The notes under the pieces: generated by a model
Told to the model about the DNA's origin: nothing
The model's database searches: none
Seen by the model: only the letters and a program-made list of their open reading frames with translations
Part shown: positions 28,143-36,660 of the stretch, one piece after another
Position numbering within the stretch: the stretch's first letter is position 1
Layout: each line of letters starts with the position of its first letter
Source: Methylobacterium sp. Leaf125
GTDB taxonomy: Bacteria > Pseudomonadota > Alphaproteobacteria > Rhizobiales > Beijerinckiaceae
Length of the DNA stretch: 50,474 nt
NCBI RefSeq assembly: GCF_001423085.1
Contig: NZ_LMNU01000048.1
Location: forward strand, 38,640-89,113
Direction of reading: 5' to 3'
Program-made: the position numbers and the translations under genes

Positions 28143-29240
28143 TCAATACACCCGCGTGACCCAGCCGTGGGGATCGGGGGCGTTGCCGCGCTGGATGTCC
28201 ACGAGGGCCGAGCGCAGGCGCTTCGTCACCGGCCCGGCGACGTTGTCCGAGACCGAGAACTCCCCGTCGGCGCTGCGCACGGTCCCGACCGGCGTGATGA
28301 CCGCGGCGGTGCCGCAGGCGAAGACCTCGCGCAGGCGTCCGCTGGCGGCGTCCGCCTTCCAGTCGTCGATGGAATAGGGCCGCTCGGCGACCGAGATGCC
28401 GTCCGCCCGGGCCAGGGTCAGGATCGAGTCGCGGGTGATGCCCGACAGGATGGTGTCGCTCAGGGGCGGGGTGACCATCGAGCCGTCGTCGAAGACGAAG
28501 AAGATGTTCATGCCACCGAGTTCCTCGACCCAGCGGCGTTCGACCGCGTCGAGGAAGACCACCTGGGCGCAGCCATGCTCCACGGCCGCCGCCTGGGCGC
28601 GCAGGCTGGCGGCGTAGTTGCCGCCGCACTTGGCCGCACCGGTGCCGCCGGGCGCCGCGCGGGTCTGGTCCCGCGAAACCCAGACCGTCACGGTCTCGGA
28701 ACCGCCCTTGAAGTAGGCGCCCACTGCCGAGGCGATGACGAGGTAGAGGTATTCGGAGGACGGCTTGACCCCGAGGAACACCTCGCTGGCGATCATGAAG
28801 GGGCGCAGGTACAGGCTGCCGCCCTCGCTCGACGGAATCCAGTCGCGGTCGGCGCTGACGAGCTGCTTGACCGATTCGACGAAGGCGGCGTCGGGGAGCG
28901 GCGGCATGGCCAGGCGCTCGGCCGAGCGACGGAAGCGCAGGGCGTTGGCCTCCGGCCGGAACAGGGCGGCACCGCCATCGGCCGTGCGGTAGGCCTTCAG
29001 CCCCTCGAAGATCTCCTGGGCGTAGTGCAGCACCGCAGCCGCCGGATCGAGGGCGATCGGCGCGCGCGCCTCGACGCGGGCATCGTGCCAGCCGCGTCCC
29101 TCGACGTAGCGGATCGTCACCATGTGGTCGGTGAACACCCGCCCGAAGCCGGGATCGACGAGGAGCTCGGCCCGGCGCTCCGGTGAGACGGGCGAGGCAT
29201 GCGGCTGCGTGGTGAAGGAGAGGTCGTCGGGGGCGCTCAT
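28143..29240 (-). CDS. ilvE: Branched-chain amino acid aminotransferase, class IV PLP
   Basis: 365 residues, the longer (group II) BCAT form. Lys204 in GTGAAKCGGNYAAS is the PLP lysine. LHYAQEIFEGLKAYR (71-85), GGSLYLRPFMIASE and EELGGMNIFFVFDDG are BCAT signatures. AAGGA lies about 7 bases before the ATG. It interconverts Leu/Ile/Val and their 2-oxo acids with glutamate. It converges on the isomerase pair with a 16-bp gap, so the link is by neighbourhood, not operon. Confidence 0.93.
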   Translation of the reverse strand: MSAPDDLSFTTQPHASPVSPERRAELLVDPGFGRVFTDHMVTIRYVEGRGWHDARVEARAPIALDPAAAVLHYAQEIFEGLKAYRTADGGAALFRPEANALRFRRSAERLAMPPLPDAAFVESVKQLVSADRDWIPSSEGGSLYLRPFMIASEVFLGVKPSSEYLYLVIASAVGAYFKGGSETVTVWVSRDQTRAAPGGTGAAKCGGNYAASLRAQAAAVEHGCAQVVFLDAVERRWVEELGGMNIFFVFDDGSMVTPPLSDTILSGITRDSILTLARADGISVAERPYSIDDWKADAASGRLREVFACGTAAVITPVGTVRSADGEFSVSDNVAGPVTKRLRSALVDIQRGNAPDPHGWVTRVY

Positions 29241-29452
29241 CGTCAGTCCTTACTTACGTCTCGTCGGATCAATCAAGGGCCGGTGCAGCGCCCGCCACGG
29301 CGCGGGCCGCCGGGCGCATCCGGACGACGAGACGTGGGCTGGTGTCCTGATACGACGATGTCCGCTTGCGATCAAACGGCTTGCATCCTAATAATACGCA
29401 AACGAAAAGAGAACCGGATCATCCACCGGTCGGTGTCACAGGAGCCTGGTGC

Positions 29453-29941
29453 GTGTCGCCTCCAAAACCGTCCGCGGAGCCGGCGCCGGTCAATCCGCCG
29501 CCCTCCCGCAGCCTGGACCAGCTCCGCCTCGCCTACACGCACACCCTGCTGCTGACGGGGCGCCACTGGCGCCGCGCCGCCAACGCCGTGATGGAGGCGC
29601 ACGGCCTCTCGGATGCAACCGCCGTGCCGCTGATCATGATCGCCCGTCTCGACGGTGCGCCGCGGCAGAACGCCCTGGCCGAGGCCGTCGGCATCGAGGG
29701 ACCGTCGTTGGTGCGTCTCCTCGACCAGCTCTGCGAAGCCGGCCTCGCGGTCCGCCGCGAAGATCCCACGGACCGCCGGGCCAAGGTGCTCAGCCTGACG
29801 CCGGCCGGCACGGCCGTGGTCGCCCATATGGAGGCCGATCTCGCCCGCCTGCGCGCCGAAGTCTTCGCCGAGGTCAGCACCGCCGACCTGGAAGCGAGCC
29901 TGCGCGTCTTCGCGGTTCTGCAGGCCTCCGCGACCCGCTGA
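29453..29941 (+). CDS. MarR-family transcriptional regulator
   Basis: 162 residues from the GTG at 29453, with AGGAG 9 bases upstream; the frame opens at an ATG at 29366 but the extra stretch has no conserved features. Winged-helix region: AVPLIMIARLDG, QNALAEAVGIEGPSLVRLLDQL, REDPTDRRAKVLSLTPAGT, all characteristic. It precedes the hydrolase-GMC operon by about 100 bp on the same strand and may repress it in response to an aromatic or acidic ligand (inference). Confidence 0.92.
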   Translation: MSPPKPSAEPAPVNPPPSRSLDQLRLAYTHTLLLTGRHWRRAANAVMEAHGLSDATAVPLIMIARLDGAPRQNALAEAVGIEGPSLVRLLDQLCEAGLAVRREDPTDRRAKVLSLTPAGTAVVAHMEADLARLRAEVFAEVSTADLEASLRVFAVLQASATR

Positions 29942-30044
29942 CGGACGTGCAACCGCTGCGGGCGTTCGTTCCCCGGCCGGGCTGCTGCCGAACGCCGCGT
30001 CCCCGATGACTTGAACGGACGCCGCCGCGCGCTCTTTCCCGGCA

Positions 30045-31451
30045 ATGTCTATCAAATCATCCGATCAGCCGGTCTTATATTGCCTCCACTATCTCGGCGG
30101 CAGTGCCGGGACTTTCGCGACGGTCGCGCAACACCTTGCGGACGCGGTGTCCTGCGTCGCCCTCGACCTGCCGGGCTTCGGCGCGGACGGCGCCGGTTCA
30201 GGCCGGGATGTGGCCGCCATGGCGGACGGCGTGGCCGCCCGGATCCGCGCCGACGCGCCGGGCCGGTGGATGCTGGCCGGCAACAGCATGGGTGCCAAGG
30301 TCGCCCTCGTGGTCGCTCGCCAGGCGGAGGATGGTGCGCCGGGTCTCTACGGTCTGACCGGCCTCGTGCTCATGGCGGGTTCGCCGCCCTCCCCCGAGCC
30401 CATGGGCGAGGACAGGCGCGCCGCCATGATCGCCTGGATCGATGCCGATCCCGAAACCCGGCAGCGGGAGGCCGAGGCCTTCGTTGCCGCGAACATCGCC
30501 CGGCCCCTCGACCCGGACCGGATGGCACGGACGGTGGCGGATGTCCTGCGTGCCAGCCCCGACGCCTGGAAACGCTGGCTGACCGGGGGCAGCCGGGAAG
30601 ACTGGTGCGCACGCATCGGCGTGCTGCGCAGCCCGGCGGTCCTCCTGGCGGGGGCTGAGGATGCCGATCTCGGCCCGGCGGCCCAGGCCGCGCTGACGGC
30701 GCCGCATCTCGCCCATCACCGCCTCGTGTCCCTGGCGGAGACGGGGCACCTCATCCCCCTGGAGCGCCCGGAGGCGGTGGCCGAGGCGGTGCGGAGCCTT
30801 GCGGCCGGAGCGGTCTCAGCCACAGCCGAGGCGCTCGCGCTCCCGGACGCCTACGCGGCCCTGATCCGATCCGATCGGGTCAATGCCCGCCTGCGCGCGG
30901 CCCTGCGGCAGCGTGCAGAGCCCGACGACCCGGCCTACCAGCCTCGGGCCCTCGATCCGGTCGGCCTCGCCATCCTGCGGGCCGCCTGCGCCCGGGTGCT
31001 GCCGCAGGAGAGCGGCGGGACCATCGACTTTGCCGCCCGCATCGATGCGCGGCTGGCGAGCGGAGCGGGGGATGGCTGGCGCTTCGCCCGGCTCCCCCCA
31101 GATCCGGAGGCCTACCGACGCGCCCTGAAGACCCTGGACGCTGCCGCCCGCGCCGCCCACGGCGCGCCCTTCGTTGCCCTCGAGGCCGAGGCGCAGGACG
31201 CGCTGCTGGGAAGCCTGGAGACCGGTGCGGTCTCCGGTGACCTCGACGCGGAGCAGATGGGCTGCTGGTTCGAGGACCTGCGCGCGGACGTGGCCCGCAC
31301 CTATCTCGCCCACCCCGTCGCCCTGGCCCGCATGAACTTCAGCGGCATCGGCGCCGGCGGCGACACCGAACCCCTGCCCGGCTTCCACGAGGTCGGCATC
31401 GGCCAGCGCGAGGCCTGGGAACCGAACGCCCCCCTGGAGACTGTCCGATGA
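30045..31451 (+). CDS. Alpha/beta hydrolase fused to a gluconate 2-dehydrogenase subunit 3-like domain
   Basis: 468 residues. Residues 1-258: alpha/beta-hydrolase with nucleophile Ser81 in AGNSMGAK, an acid near Asp206 and His235 in AETGHLIPLERP, so a complete triad is likely. Residues about 275-468 resemble gluconate 2-dehydrogenase subunit 3 (RALDPVGLAILRAACARVLP near 310 and the GCWFEDLRADVARTYLAHP end). Its stop codon overlaps the start of the GMC gene (ATGA), as expected for a dehydrogenase partner. A hydrolase and the small subunit in one chain would couple ester or lactone cleavage to oxidation. No signal peptide seen. Confidence 0.75.
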   Translation: MSIKSSDQPVLYCLHYLGGSAGTFATVAQHLADAVSCVALDLPGFGADGAGSGRDVAAMADGVAARIRADAPGRWMLAGNSMGAKVALVVARQAEDGAPGLYGLTGLVLMAGSPPSPEPMGEDRRAAMIAWIDADPETRQREAEAFVAANIARPLDPDRMARTVADVLRASPDAWKRWLTGGSREDWCARIGVLRSPAVLLAGAEDADLGPAAQAALTAPHLAHHRLVSLAETGHLIPLERPEAVAEAVRSLAAGAVSATAEALALPDAYAALIRSDRVNARLRAALRQRAEPDDPAYQPRALDPVGLAILRAACARVLPQESGGTIDFAARIDARLASGAGDGWRFARLPPDPEAYRRALKTLDAAARAAHGAPFVALEAEAQDALLGSLETGAVSGDLDAEQMGCWFEDLRADVARTYLAHPVALARMNFSGIGAGGDTEPLPGFHEVGIGQREAWEPNAPLETVR

Positions 31452-32998
31452 ATCTCGATGCGATGCGTCGCCACGCAACCTCCGAGACCGTCGATGCGGT
31501 GGTGATCGGCACCGGCGCCGGCGGCGCGCCCCTGCTGGCGCGCCTCGCCCAGGCCGGCCTCTCCTGCGTGGCCCTGGAAGCGGGGCCGAACTTCGACCCG
31601 AAGGGATTCGCCTTCGACGAGACCCTGGCCGACGAGATCTACTGGACCGAGGAGCGGATCAGCGGGGGCTCGACGCCCGAGGCCTTCGGCGGCAACAACA
31701 GCGGCACCGGCGTCGGTGGCTCAACCCTGCACTGGGGCGCCTTCACGCCTCGGGCCGACGCCCGCGACCTGCGCCTCCAGACCGAGACCGGCGAGGGCGT
31801 CGACTGGCCCCTGGACTACGCCGAGCTGCTGCCGTTCTACGAGCGTGTCGAGGCCTTCATCGGCGTCTCCGGCCCCGCCGCCTATCCGTGGGACGCGTCG
31901 CGCGCCTATCCGCTCAGCCCCGTCGCCCGCAACGCCCCGGCCCAGGCGATGGCGAGCGCCTGTACGGCCCTTGGTGTGCGCTACGCCGATGCGCCGGCGG
32001 CCGTGGTTTCGCGCGCCTTCGCACAGGAGCACGGCCCGACCCGGCCCGGCTGCATCAATTGCGGCTACTGCCACCAGGGCTGCCGCACCGGCGCGAAAAC
32101 CAGCATGGACGTGACCTACCTGCCGCTCGCCGTCCATTATGGCGCCGAGATTCGGGCCGAGGCGCGGGTCCACGGCATCGAGCGCGCCAAGGACGGCCGG
32201 GTGACGGCGGTGATCTACCGCCAGGGCGGCGTCGACCATCGTCAGCCCTGTCGCAACGTCTTCCTCTGCGCCGGCTCGGTGGAATCCGCGCGCCTCCTGC
32301 TGCATCTCGATTTGGCCAACGGCAGCGGACAGGTCGGGCGCAACTACATGGGCCACGTCGCCACCCAGGTCTGGGGCACCTTCGAGCCCGAGATGCGGAT
32401 GAACAAGGGCTATCCGTCCTCGCTCATCACCGAGGACATGATCCGCCCGGCCGACGCGGACTTCGCTGGCGGTTACCTCGTGCAGAGCCTTGGCGTCGTG
32501 CCCCTCACCTTCGCCAATTCCGTGGCGCGGGGCCGCAAGCTCTGGGGACGCGCGCTGGCCGACCAGCTCGCCCGCTACAATCACATGGCCGGCATCGGCA
32601 TCAACGGCGAGACGCTGCCCTGCGACGCCAACGTGCTGACCCTGTCCGACGAGGTCGATGCGCTGGGTATGCGCAAGGCCGCGATCAGCTTCGGCTACAG
32701 CCGGAACGAGGAGCGGCTCAACGCCCACGCGACCCGCTTCCTGAACCGCGTCTGGGAGGCGGCGGGGGCGACGGACCTCTGGACCCTGGAGCGCGTCGCG
32801 CACACTATCGGCACCTGCCGCATGGGCCGGGACGGCGACACGGCGGTCGTGGATCCCTTCGGCCGCACGTTCGAGGTCCCCAACCTCTGGGTCTGCGACG
32901 GCTCCACCTTCCCGAGCTCGCTCGCCGCCAACCCCGCGCTGACCATCATGGCCCTGAGCCTGCGCAGCGCCGAGGCGTTCCTGAAAGAGGGGCGCTAA
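31448..32998 (+). CDS. GMC-family oxidoreductase with CX2CX2CX3C cluster (large dehydrogenase subunit)
   Basis: 516 residues. FAD-binding GTGAGGAPLLARLAQAG (21-37), GVGGSTLHWGAFTPRAD (88-104), and the C-terminal HTIGTCRMG and NPALTIMAL match the GMC family of gluconate/sorbitol-type dehydrogenases. Cys202, Cys205, Cys208 and Cys212 (GCINCGYCHQGC) resemble the iron-sulfur-binding motif of membrane FAD-dependent sugar dehydrogenases. Coupled to the hydrolase-subunit 3 fusion. No cytochrome c subunit and no Tat signal are visible, so the electron acceptor is unclear. Confidence 0.9.
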   Translation: MNLDAMRRHATSETVDAVVIGTGAGGAPLLARLAQAGLSCVALEAGPNFDPKGFAFDETLADEIYWTEERISGGSTPEAFGGNNSGTGVGGSTLHWGAFTPRADARDLRLQTETGEGVDWPLDYAELLPFYERVEAFIGVSGPAAYPWDASRAYPLSPVARNAPAQAMASACTALGVRYADAPAAVVSRAFAQEHGPTRPGCINCGYCHQGCRTGAKTSMDVTYLPLAVHYGAEIRAEARVHGIERAKDGRVTAVIYRQGGVDHRQPCRNVFLCAGSVESARLLLHLDLANGSGQVGRNYMGHVATQVWGTFEPEMRMNKGYPSSLITEDMIRPADADFAGGYLVQSLGVVPLTFANSVARGRKLWGRALADQLARYNHMAGIGINGETLPCDANVLTLSDEVDALGMRKAAISFGYSRNEERLNAHATRFLNRVWEAAGATDLWTLERVAHTIGTCRMGRDGDTAVVDPFGRTFEVPNLWVCDGSTFPSSLAANPALTIMALSLRSAEAFLKEGR

Positions 32999-33062
32999 GC
33001 GATCGGCATGCCTCGGCGGCGATGGTGCGAGGACACCGCCACGGCCACGAGCGTCGGGTTCA

Positions 33063-33941
33063 TCAGTACATCGGCGTACCGCCCGTCACCGGCACCAGCG
33101 CGCCCGTCATGTAGCTGCCCTCGCGCGAGGCGAGGAGCACGTAGGCGGGGGCGAGTTCGGCCGGTTGACCGGCACGGCCGAGGGGCGTGTCGGCACCGAG
33201 GGACGCGATCTGCTCGGGGCTCTTCACGATGGGCTGAATCGGGGTCCAGACCGGGCCCGGAGCGACGCAGTTCACCCGGATGCCCTTGGGCGCCAGCAGG
33301 TTGGACAGGCCGATGGTCAGGCTCGCGATGGCGCCCTTGGTCGCGGCGTAGACCAGCATGGTCTTGTCGGCGACCTTGGCCTGCTGGCTCGTGGAGTTCA
33401 CGATGGCCGAGCCCGGCTTCATGTGCGGCACGGCGGCCTGGGCGAGGTAGAGCATCGCGAAGACGTTCGCGCGGAACGATCCCTCGAGATCCTCCGGCGT
33501 CACGTCGTCAAGGTCCTCGTTGACCACCTGTGCGGCTGCGTTGTTCACGAGGATGTCGAGGCCGCCGAGTTCGGCGACGGTGCGGGCGACGAGGTCGCGG
33601 CAGTAGGCCGTGTCCCGCAGGTCGCCGGGCAGGAGCAGGACGCGCCGGCCCGCCCTGCGCACCCATTCGGCGGTGTCCTCGGCATCGGACTGCTCGACCG
33701 GCAGGTAAGCGATCGCCACGTCGGCGCCCTCGCGGGCATACGCGATGGCCACGGCCCGGCCGATGCCGGAATCGCCGCCGGTCACCAGGGCGACCCGGTC
33801 GGTCAGAAGTCCCTTTCCGACGTAGCTCGTCTCGCCGTGGTCGGGAGCCGGACGCATCCGCGAGGTCAGGCCCGGCCGCTCCTGCTGCTGGTCGCCGGGA
33901 AAGGGCGGCCGCGGGCCGGCGTCACGGGGATCGATGGTCAT
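33063..33941 (-). CDS. Short-chain dehydrogenase, stress-type (YghA/GsrB-like)
   Basis: 292 residues from the ATG at 33941; the frame opens further but the longer part overlaps the gene upstream. An N-terminal extension rich in Pro (RPPFPGDQQQERPGLTSRM) precedes the Rossmann core: TGGDSGIGRAVA (54-65), NNAAAQ, and the YAATKGA active-site helix. This extended form is common in general-stress short-chain dehydrogenases. NADPH-dependent oxidoreductase, substrate unknown. Lies after the terminator of the 71-residue gene. Confidence 0.88.
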   Translation of the reverse strand: MTIDPRDAGPRPPFPGDQQQERPGLTSRMRPAPDHGETSYVGKGLLTDRVALVTGGDSGIGRAVAIAYAREGADVAIAYLPVEQSDAEDTAEWVRRAGRRVLLLPGDLRDTAYCRDLVARTVAELGGLDILVNNAAAQVVNEDLDDVTPEDLEGSFRANVFAMLYLAQAAVPHMKPGSAIVNSTSQQAKVADKTMLVYAATKGAIASLTIGLSNLLAPKGIRVNCVAPGPVWTPIQPIVKSPEQIASLGADTPLGRAGQPAELAPAYVLLASREGSYMTGALVPVTGGTPMY

Positions 33942-33978
33942 CGGCGTCTCGGCCTTCCAGGGCTGTCTTCCAGAGAAA

Positions 33979-34000
33979 GGGCCCGCCTGGCGGCGGGCCC
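33979..34000 (-). terminator. Rho-independent terminator after the 71-residue gene
   Basis: GGGCCCGCC and GGCGGGCCC form a perfect 9-bp stem with a 4-nt loop, followed on the minus strand by TTTCTC. It lies 9 bp beyond the stop codon. Confidence 0.75.
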
Positions 34001-34008
34001 CGGGACGA

Positions 34009-34224
34009 TCAGGCGTCCGCGTCGTCGGCCTCGAGAATGGTCTCGAGGTCGCCCGTGAGGGCGTCGAGCTGGTCTGCGGTCGCCCGGATCTTGAACCGGG
34101 TACCGTCCTCCGCCTCGACCGCGATCTCCACGTGATCGTCAACGCGGGCGGCCAGGGCCTGCTTGAGGGTGTAGGTCGTCACGTCCGAGGTCTTATCCGT
34201 GGTCTTATCCGTGGTCTTGGCCAT
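34009..34224 (-). CDS. Small acidic protein with Lys-Thr-Asp repeats, 71 residues
   Basis: From the ATG at 34224 (AGGAGACGGCAGC just upstream). The N-terminus reads MAKTTDKTTDKTSD, a short repeat; the remainder (ALAARVDDHVEIAVEAEDGT, RFKIRATADQLDALTGDLE) looks like a small beta-sheet domain with a helix. No known family recognised. Its terminator separates it from the short-chain dehydrogenase downstream, so it is a monocistronic unit or follows the GH15 gene. Confidence 0.7.
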   Translation of the reverse strand: MAKTTDKTTDKTSDVTTYTLKQALAARVDDHVEIAVEAEDGTRFKIRATADQLDALTGDLETILEADDADA

Positions 34225-34309
34225 GCTGCCGTCTCCTGTCGTGGTCCCCGGCAACGCGGCAGGATGGGGGTCGGATCTGCGACCAATGCTCCCGCCGAAT
34301 GCCGCAGCC

Positions 34310-36115
34310 TCACAGGCTGAGGCCCGACAGGGTGGCGGCAGCCTGGATGAGGGCGAGGTGGGTCAGGCCCTGGGGCAGGTTGCCGAGATAGGTGCCGCTG
34401 GCGGGGTCGGCCATCTCCGAGTAGGTGCCGGAATTCCTGTCGAGGGCCTTCACCAGGGCCTCGAACGCTGCTTGCGCCTCCGCCGTCTCCCCGAGCAGGG
34501 CCTTGGCCTCGACCAGCCAGAAAGTGCAGGCCAGGAAGCAGCCCTCCTCCACCTCGGCGCCGGTGTAACGGTAGTGGTAGGGGCCGCGTCCGAGCTCCCG
34601 GTCGATGGCCCGGCAGGTGGCTGCGAGCCGCTCGGGGTTGCCGAAGCGGAAGCGCACGGCCAGCGCCATCGAGGCGTCGAGCTTCTCCGTGCCCGGATAC
34701 ATGACGTAGGATTGCTGCGCCTCCGACCAGCAGTTCCCGTCGATCCACTCCGCCACGCGGTCGCGGGCCCGGGCCCAGCGCTCGCGGCAATTGCCCGGCA
34801 GGTGGCCGCCATCCGCGAGTTCCACCGCCCGGGCCAATGCCTGCCAGCAGCTGATCTTCGAGCCGGTGTAGTGTTCGGCCTCCGGCAACTCCCAGATGCC
34901 CGCATCCTTGAGCTTCCAGGATTCGGCGCATTGGTCGGCGAGCTGGGCGAGCAGCGCCCCGGTGCGCAGGTCGAGCATGTTCCCGTCGGCGACGAAGCGC
35001 TCGGCGGTCTCGAAGATGTCGCCGTAGATGCCGTGCTGGTGCTGGCTCGTGGCGGCGTTGCCGGTGCGCACAGGGCGCGAGCCGCGATAGCCCGGCAGGT
35101 CGATGTCCCGCTCGCCGGGTACGCAGCCGCCGTCGAGGGTGTAGAGCACCTGCGCCCCGTGCTCGCCGATGTGGCGCATCAGCCAGGACAGGGCCGCGTT
35201 GGCTTCGGCCTGGGCGCCCAAACGCAGGAAAGCCTTGATGACGTAGCCGGCATCGCGGATCCAGGCGTAGCGATAATCGTAGTTCTTGGAGCCGCCGATG
35301 CCCTCGGGCAGGGAGCTCGTGGCCGCCGCCGCGATGGCGCCGGTGGGCGAGTAGAGCAGCAGCTTCAGCGCCAGGGCGCTGCGCTCGACCTGCTCGGCAT
35401 AGCGACCCCGATAGGCGAGACGCTCGGTCCAGTCGCGCCATTCCTGACAGGATACGTCGATGCGCCCGTCGATCTCGTCGATCGATGCCACCACCAGGGG
35501 CTGGTTCTCGGCCGCCACGATGGCGACGACCTCGCGCTGGCCCGCGCGCACCTCGACGAAGCCCGAGATGGCATGGTCGTTCTCCGTCTCGATCCGGATG
35601 CCGTCGCTGGTGCGGAACAGGCCCATCATGCCGGCCACGTGGAAGGCGGTGCCGTTGCTGTTGCCCGAGAGATAGGGCGCGGCCGTGTCGCCCCGCGTGC
35701 CGAAGACCAGAGAGACCCGGAAGCGCACGTGCCCCTCCAGGCCTTCGATCCGGCGAGCCAGTTCCGCCCAGGGCAGGCGCCCAGCCGGGCCGCTGTTCAG
35801 GCTCTCGGTCAGTCGCGCCCGCCCGGTCTTCGTGGTGAAGACGGTCTCGTGGACGTTGCTGCCGCCGCGATAGCCGATCTCGGCGGTGAAGGGCTCCTCC
35901 GGCGTGATCGCGAAGTAGCCGCCCTCCTCCGGGCTGAGCAGGCGGTCGAACAGCGGCGGTGAATCGAGATTGGGACAGCACCACCAGTCGATGGATCCGT
36001 CGGCGCCCGAGAGCGCGACCGAGCGACCCTCGCCGATGGCGGCGTAGCCCTCGATCGGGAGGAATCCGTCGGTGCGGGCGACGGCACCGCCCTCGCGGGG
36101 AAAAGGCTTCAGCAC
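34310..36115 (-). CDS. Glycoside hydrolase family 15 (glucoamylase/trehalase-like)
   Basis: About 601 residues from a GTG at 36115; the frame is open to 36391, so the start is uncertain (another in-frame GTG lies about 70 bases further upstream). PIEGYAAIGEGRSVALSGAD, GSIDWWCCPNLDSPPLFDRLL, the PEGIGGSKNYDYRYAWIRDAG signature and FWLVEAKALLGE are typical of the cytoplasmic GH15 enzymes of bacteria that hydrolyse trehalose or short glucans. No signal peptide. It diverges from the small membrane protein-tetR operon; with the SDR and 71-residue genes it may belong to a stress or compatible-solute set. Confidence 0.88.
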   Translation of the reverse strand: MLKPFPREGGAVARTDGFLPIEGYAAIGEGRSVALSGADGSIDWWCCPNLDSPPLFDRLLSPEEGGYFAITPEEPFTAEIGYRGGSNVHETVFTTKTGRARLTESLNSGPAGRLPWAELARRIEGLEGHVRFRVSLVFGTRGDTAAPYLSGNSNGTAFHVAGMMGLFRTSDGIRIETENDHAISGFVEVRAGQREVVAIVAAENQPLVVASIDEIDGRIDVSCQEWRDWTERLAYRGRYAEQVERSALALKLLLYSPTGAIAAAATSSLPEGIGGSKNYDYRYAWIRDAGYVIKAFLRLGAQAEANAALSWLMRHIGEHGAQVLYTLDGGCVPGERDIDLPGYRGSRPVRTGNAATSQHQHGIYGDIFETAERFVADGNMLDLRTGALLAQLADQCAESWKLKDAGIWELPEAEHYTGSKISCWQALARAVELADGGHLPGNCRERWARARDRVAEWIDGNCWSEAQQSYVMYPGTEKLDASMALAVRFRFGNPERLAATCRAIDRELGRGPYHYRYTGAEVEEGCFLACTFWLVEAKALLGETAEAQAAFEALVKALDRNSGTYSEMADPASGTYLGNLPQGLTHLALIQAAATLSGLSL

Positions 36116-36242
36116 GGCGCGGGCGACCTCGGATGGTGAGCGGACGAGTCCGGCCGGGGCCGGGCGTGGCGCCACGGGCAATCCCTGCGCGTCGCCTCTG
36201 TCCGAACCGGGCCGACCGGGATCCTCCGCGGGGGTCTGCTCG

Positions 36243-36267
36243 AACCCGCGCGGCGCTCCGCCGTTCC
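36243..36267 (-). promoter_or_regulatory. Possible EcfG-type promoter upstream of the GH15 gene
   Basis: On the minus strand GGAAC (36263-36267) is followed after 16 bases by GGTT (36243-36246), near the alphaproteobacterial general-stress consensus. One mismatch in the -10 element. Confidence 0.3.
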
Positions 36268-36360
36268 GGCCCCGGCTTGCTTCACGTTGACACGGCGGCT
36301 CGAGGATTGAGGCCGGTCGTGTCCCTGAGGCCGCATGACCGTGTTCTCCCGCACCCCCAG

Positions 36361-36394
36361 AATGAACGCTCATTGACCAGTGAATGAACATTCA
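36361..36394. promoter_or_regulatory. Paired palindromic operators, likely for the TetR regulator
   Basis: AATGA-ACGC-TCATT (36361-36374) and TGAATG-AA-CATTCA (36381-36394) share the core GAATGAAC and their centres are 20 bp apart, two helical turns. Located 31-64 bp before the first gene of the operon and between divergent genes, the expected place for a TetR operator. Confidence 0.75.
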
Positions 36395-36424
36395 ATACAA
36401 CGATGGGGTCGGGTGGAGGATGCG

Positions 36425-36658
36425 ATGCAGCGGACGCACGAAGATTTCCCGTTTCAGGCGCTGGTGGGCAAGGCGCGGGCGTTCGTCGCACCGGAGCACC
36501 TTCTGCTCGGGGCCGTGCTGGTGCTCGGCTGGGCCGCGCTCATCGCCTGGACCGGAAACGGCGCGGTGGGCTGGCAGGCTCGCCTCTGCGCCGATGCGGA
36601 CGCCTCGGTCGCCGCCTGCCGGGTGGTCGCGCCCTCGGCGGACGGACGGGTCTCCTGA
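36425..36658 (+). CDS. Small single-span membrane protein leading the tetR-RND operon
   Basis: 77 residues from the ATG at 36425; GGTGGAGG lies about 5-10 bases upstream. Residues 25-42 (HLLLGAVLVLGWAALIAW) form one membrane helix; a C-terminal domain of about 35 residues has Cys55 and Cys65 that could form a disulfide outside. The stop is 2 bp before the tetR start, so co-translated with the efflux regulator and pump. I recognise no family; a pump accessory or sensor role is inference from position only. Confidence 0.7.
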   Translation: MQRTHEDFPFQALVGKARAFVAPEHLLLGAVLVLGWAALIAWTGNGAVGWQARLCADADASVAACRVVAPSADGRVS

Positions 36659-36660
36659 CC

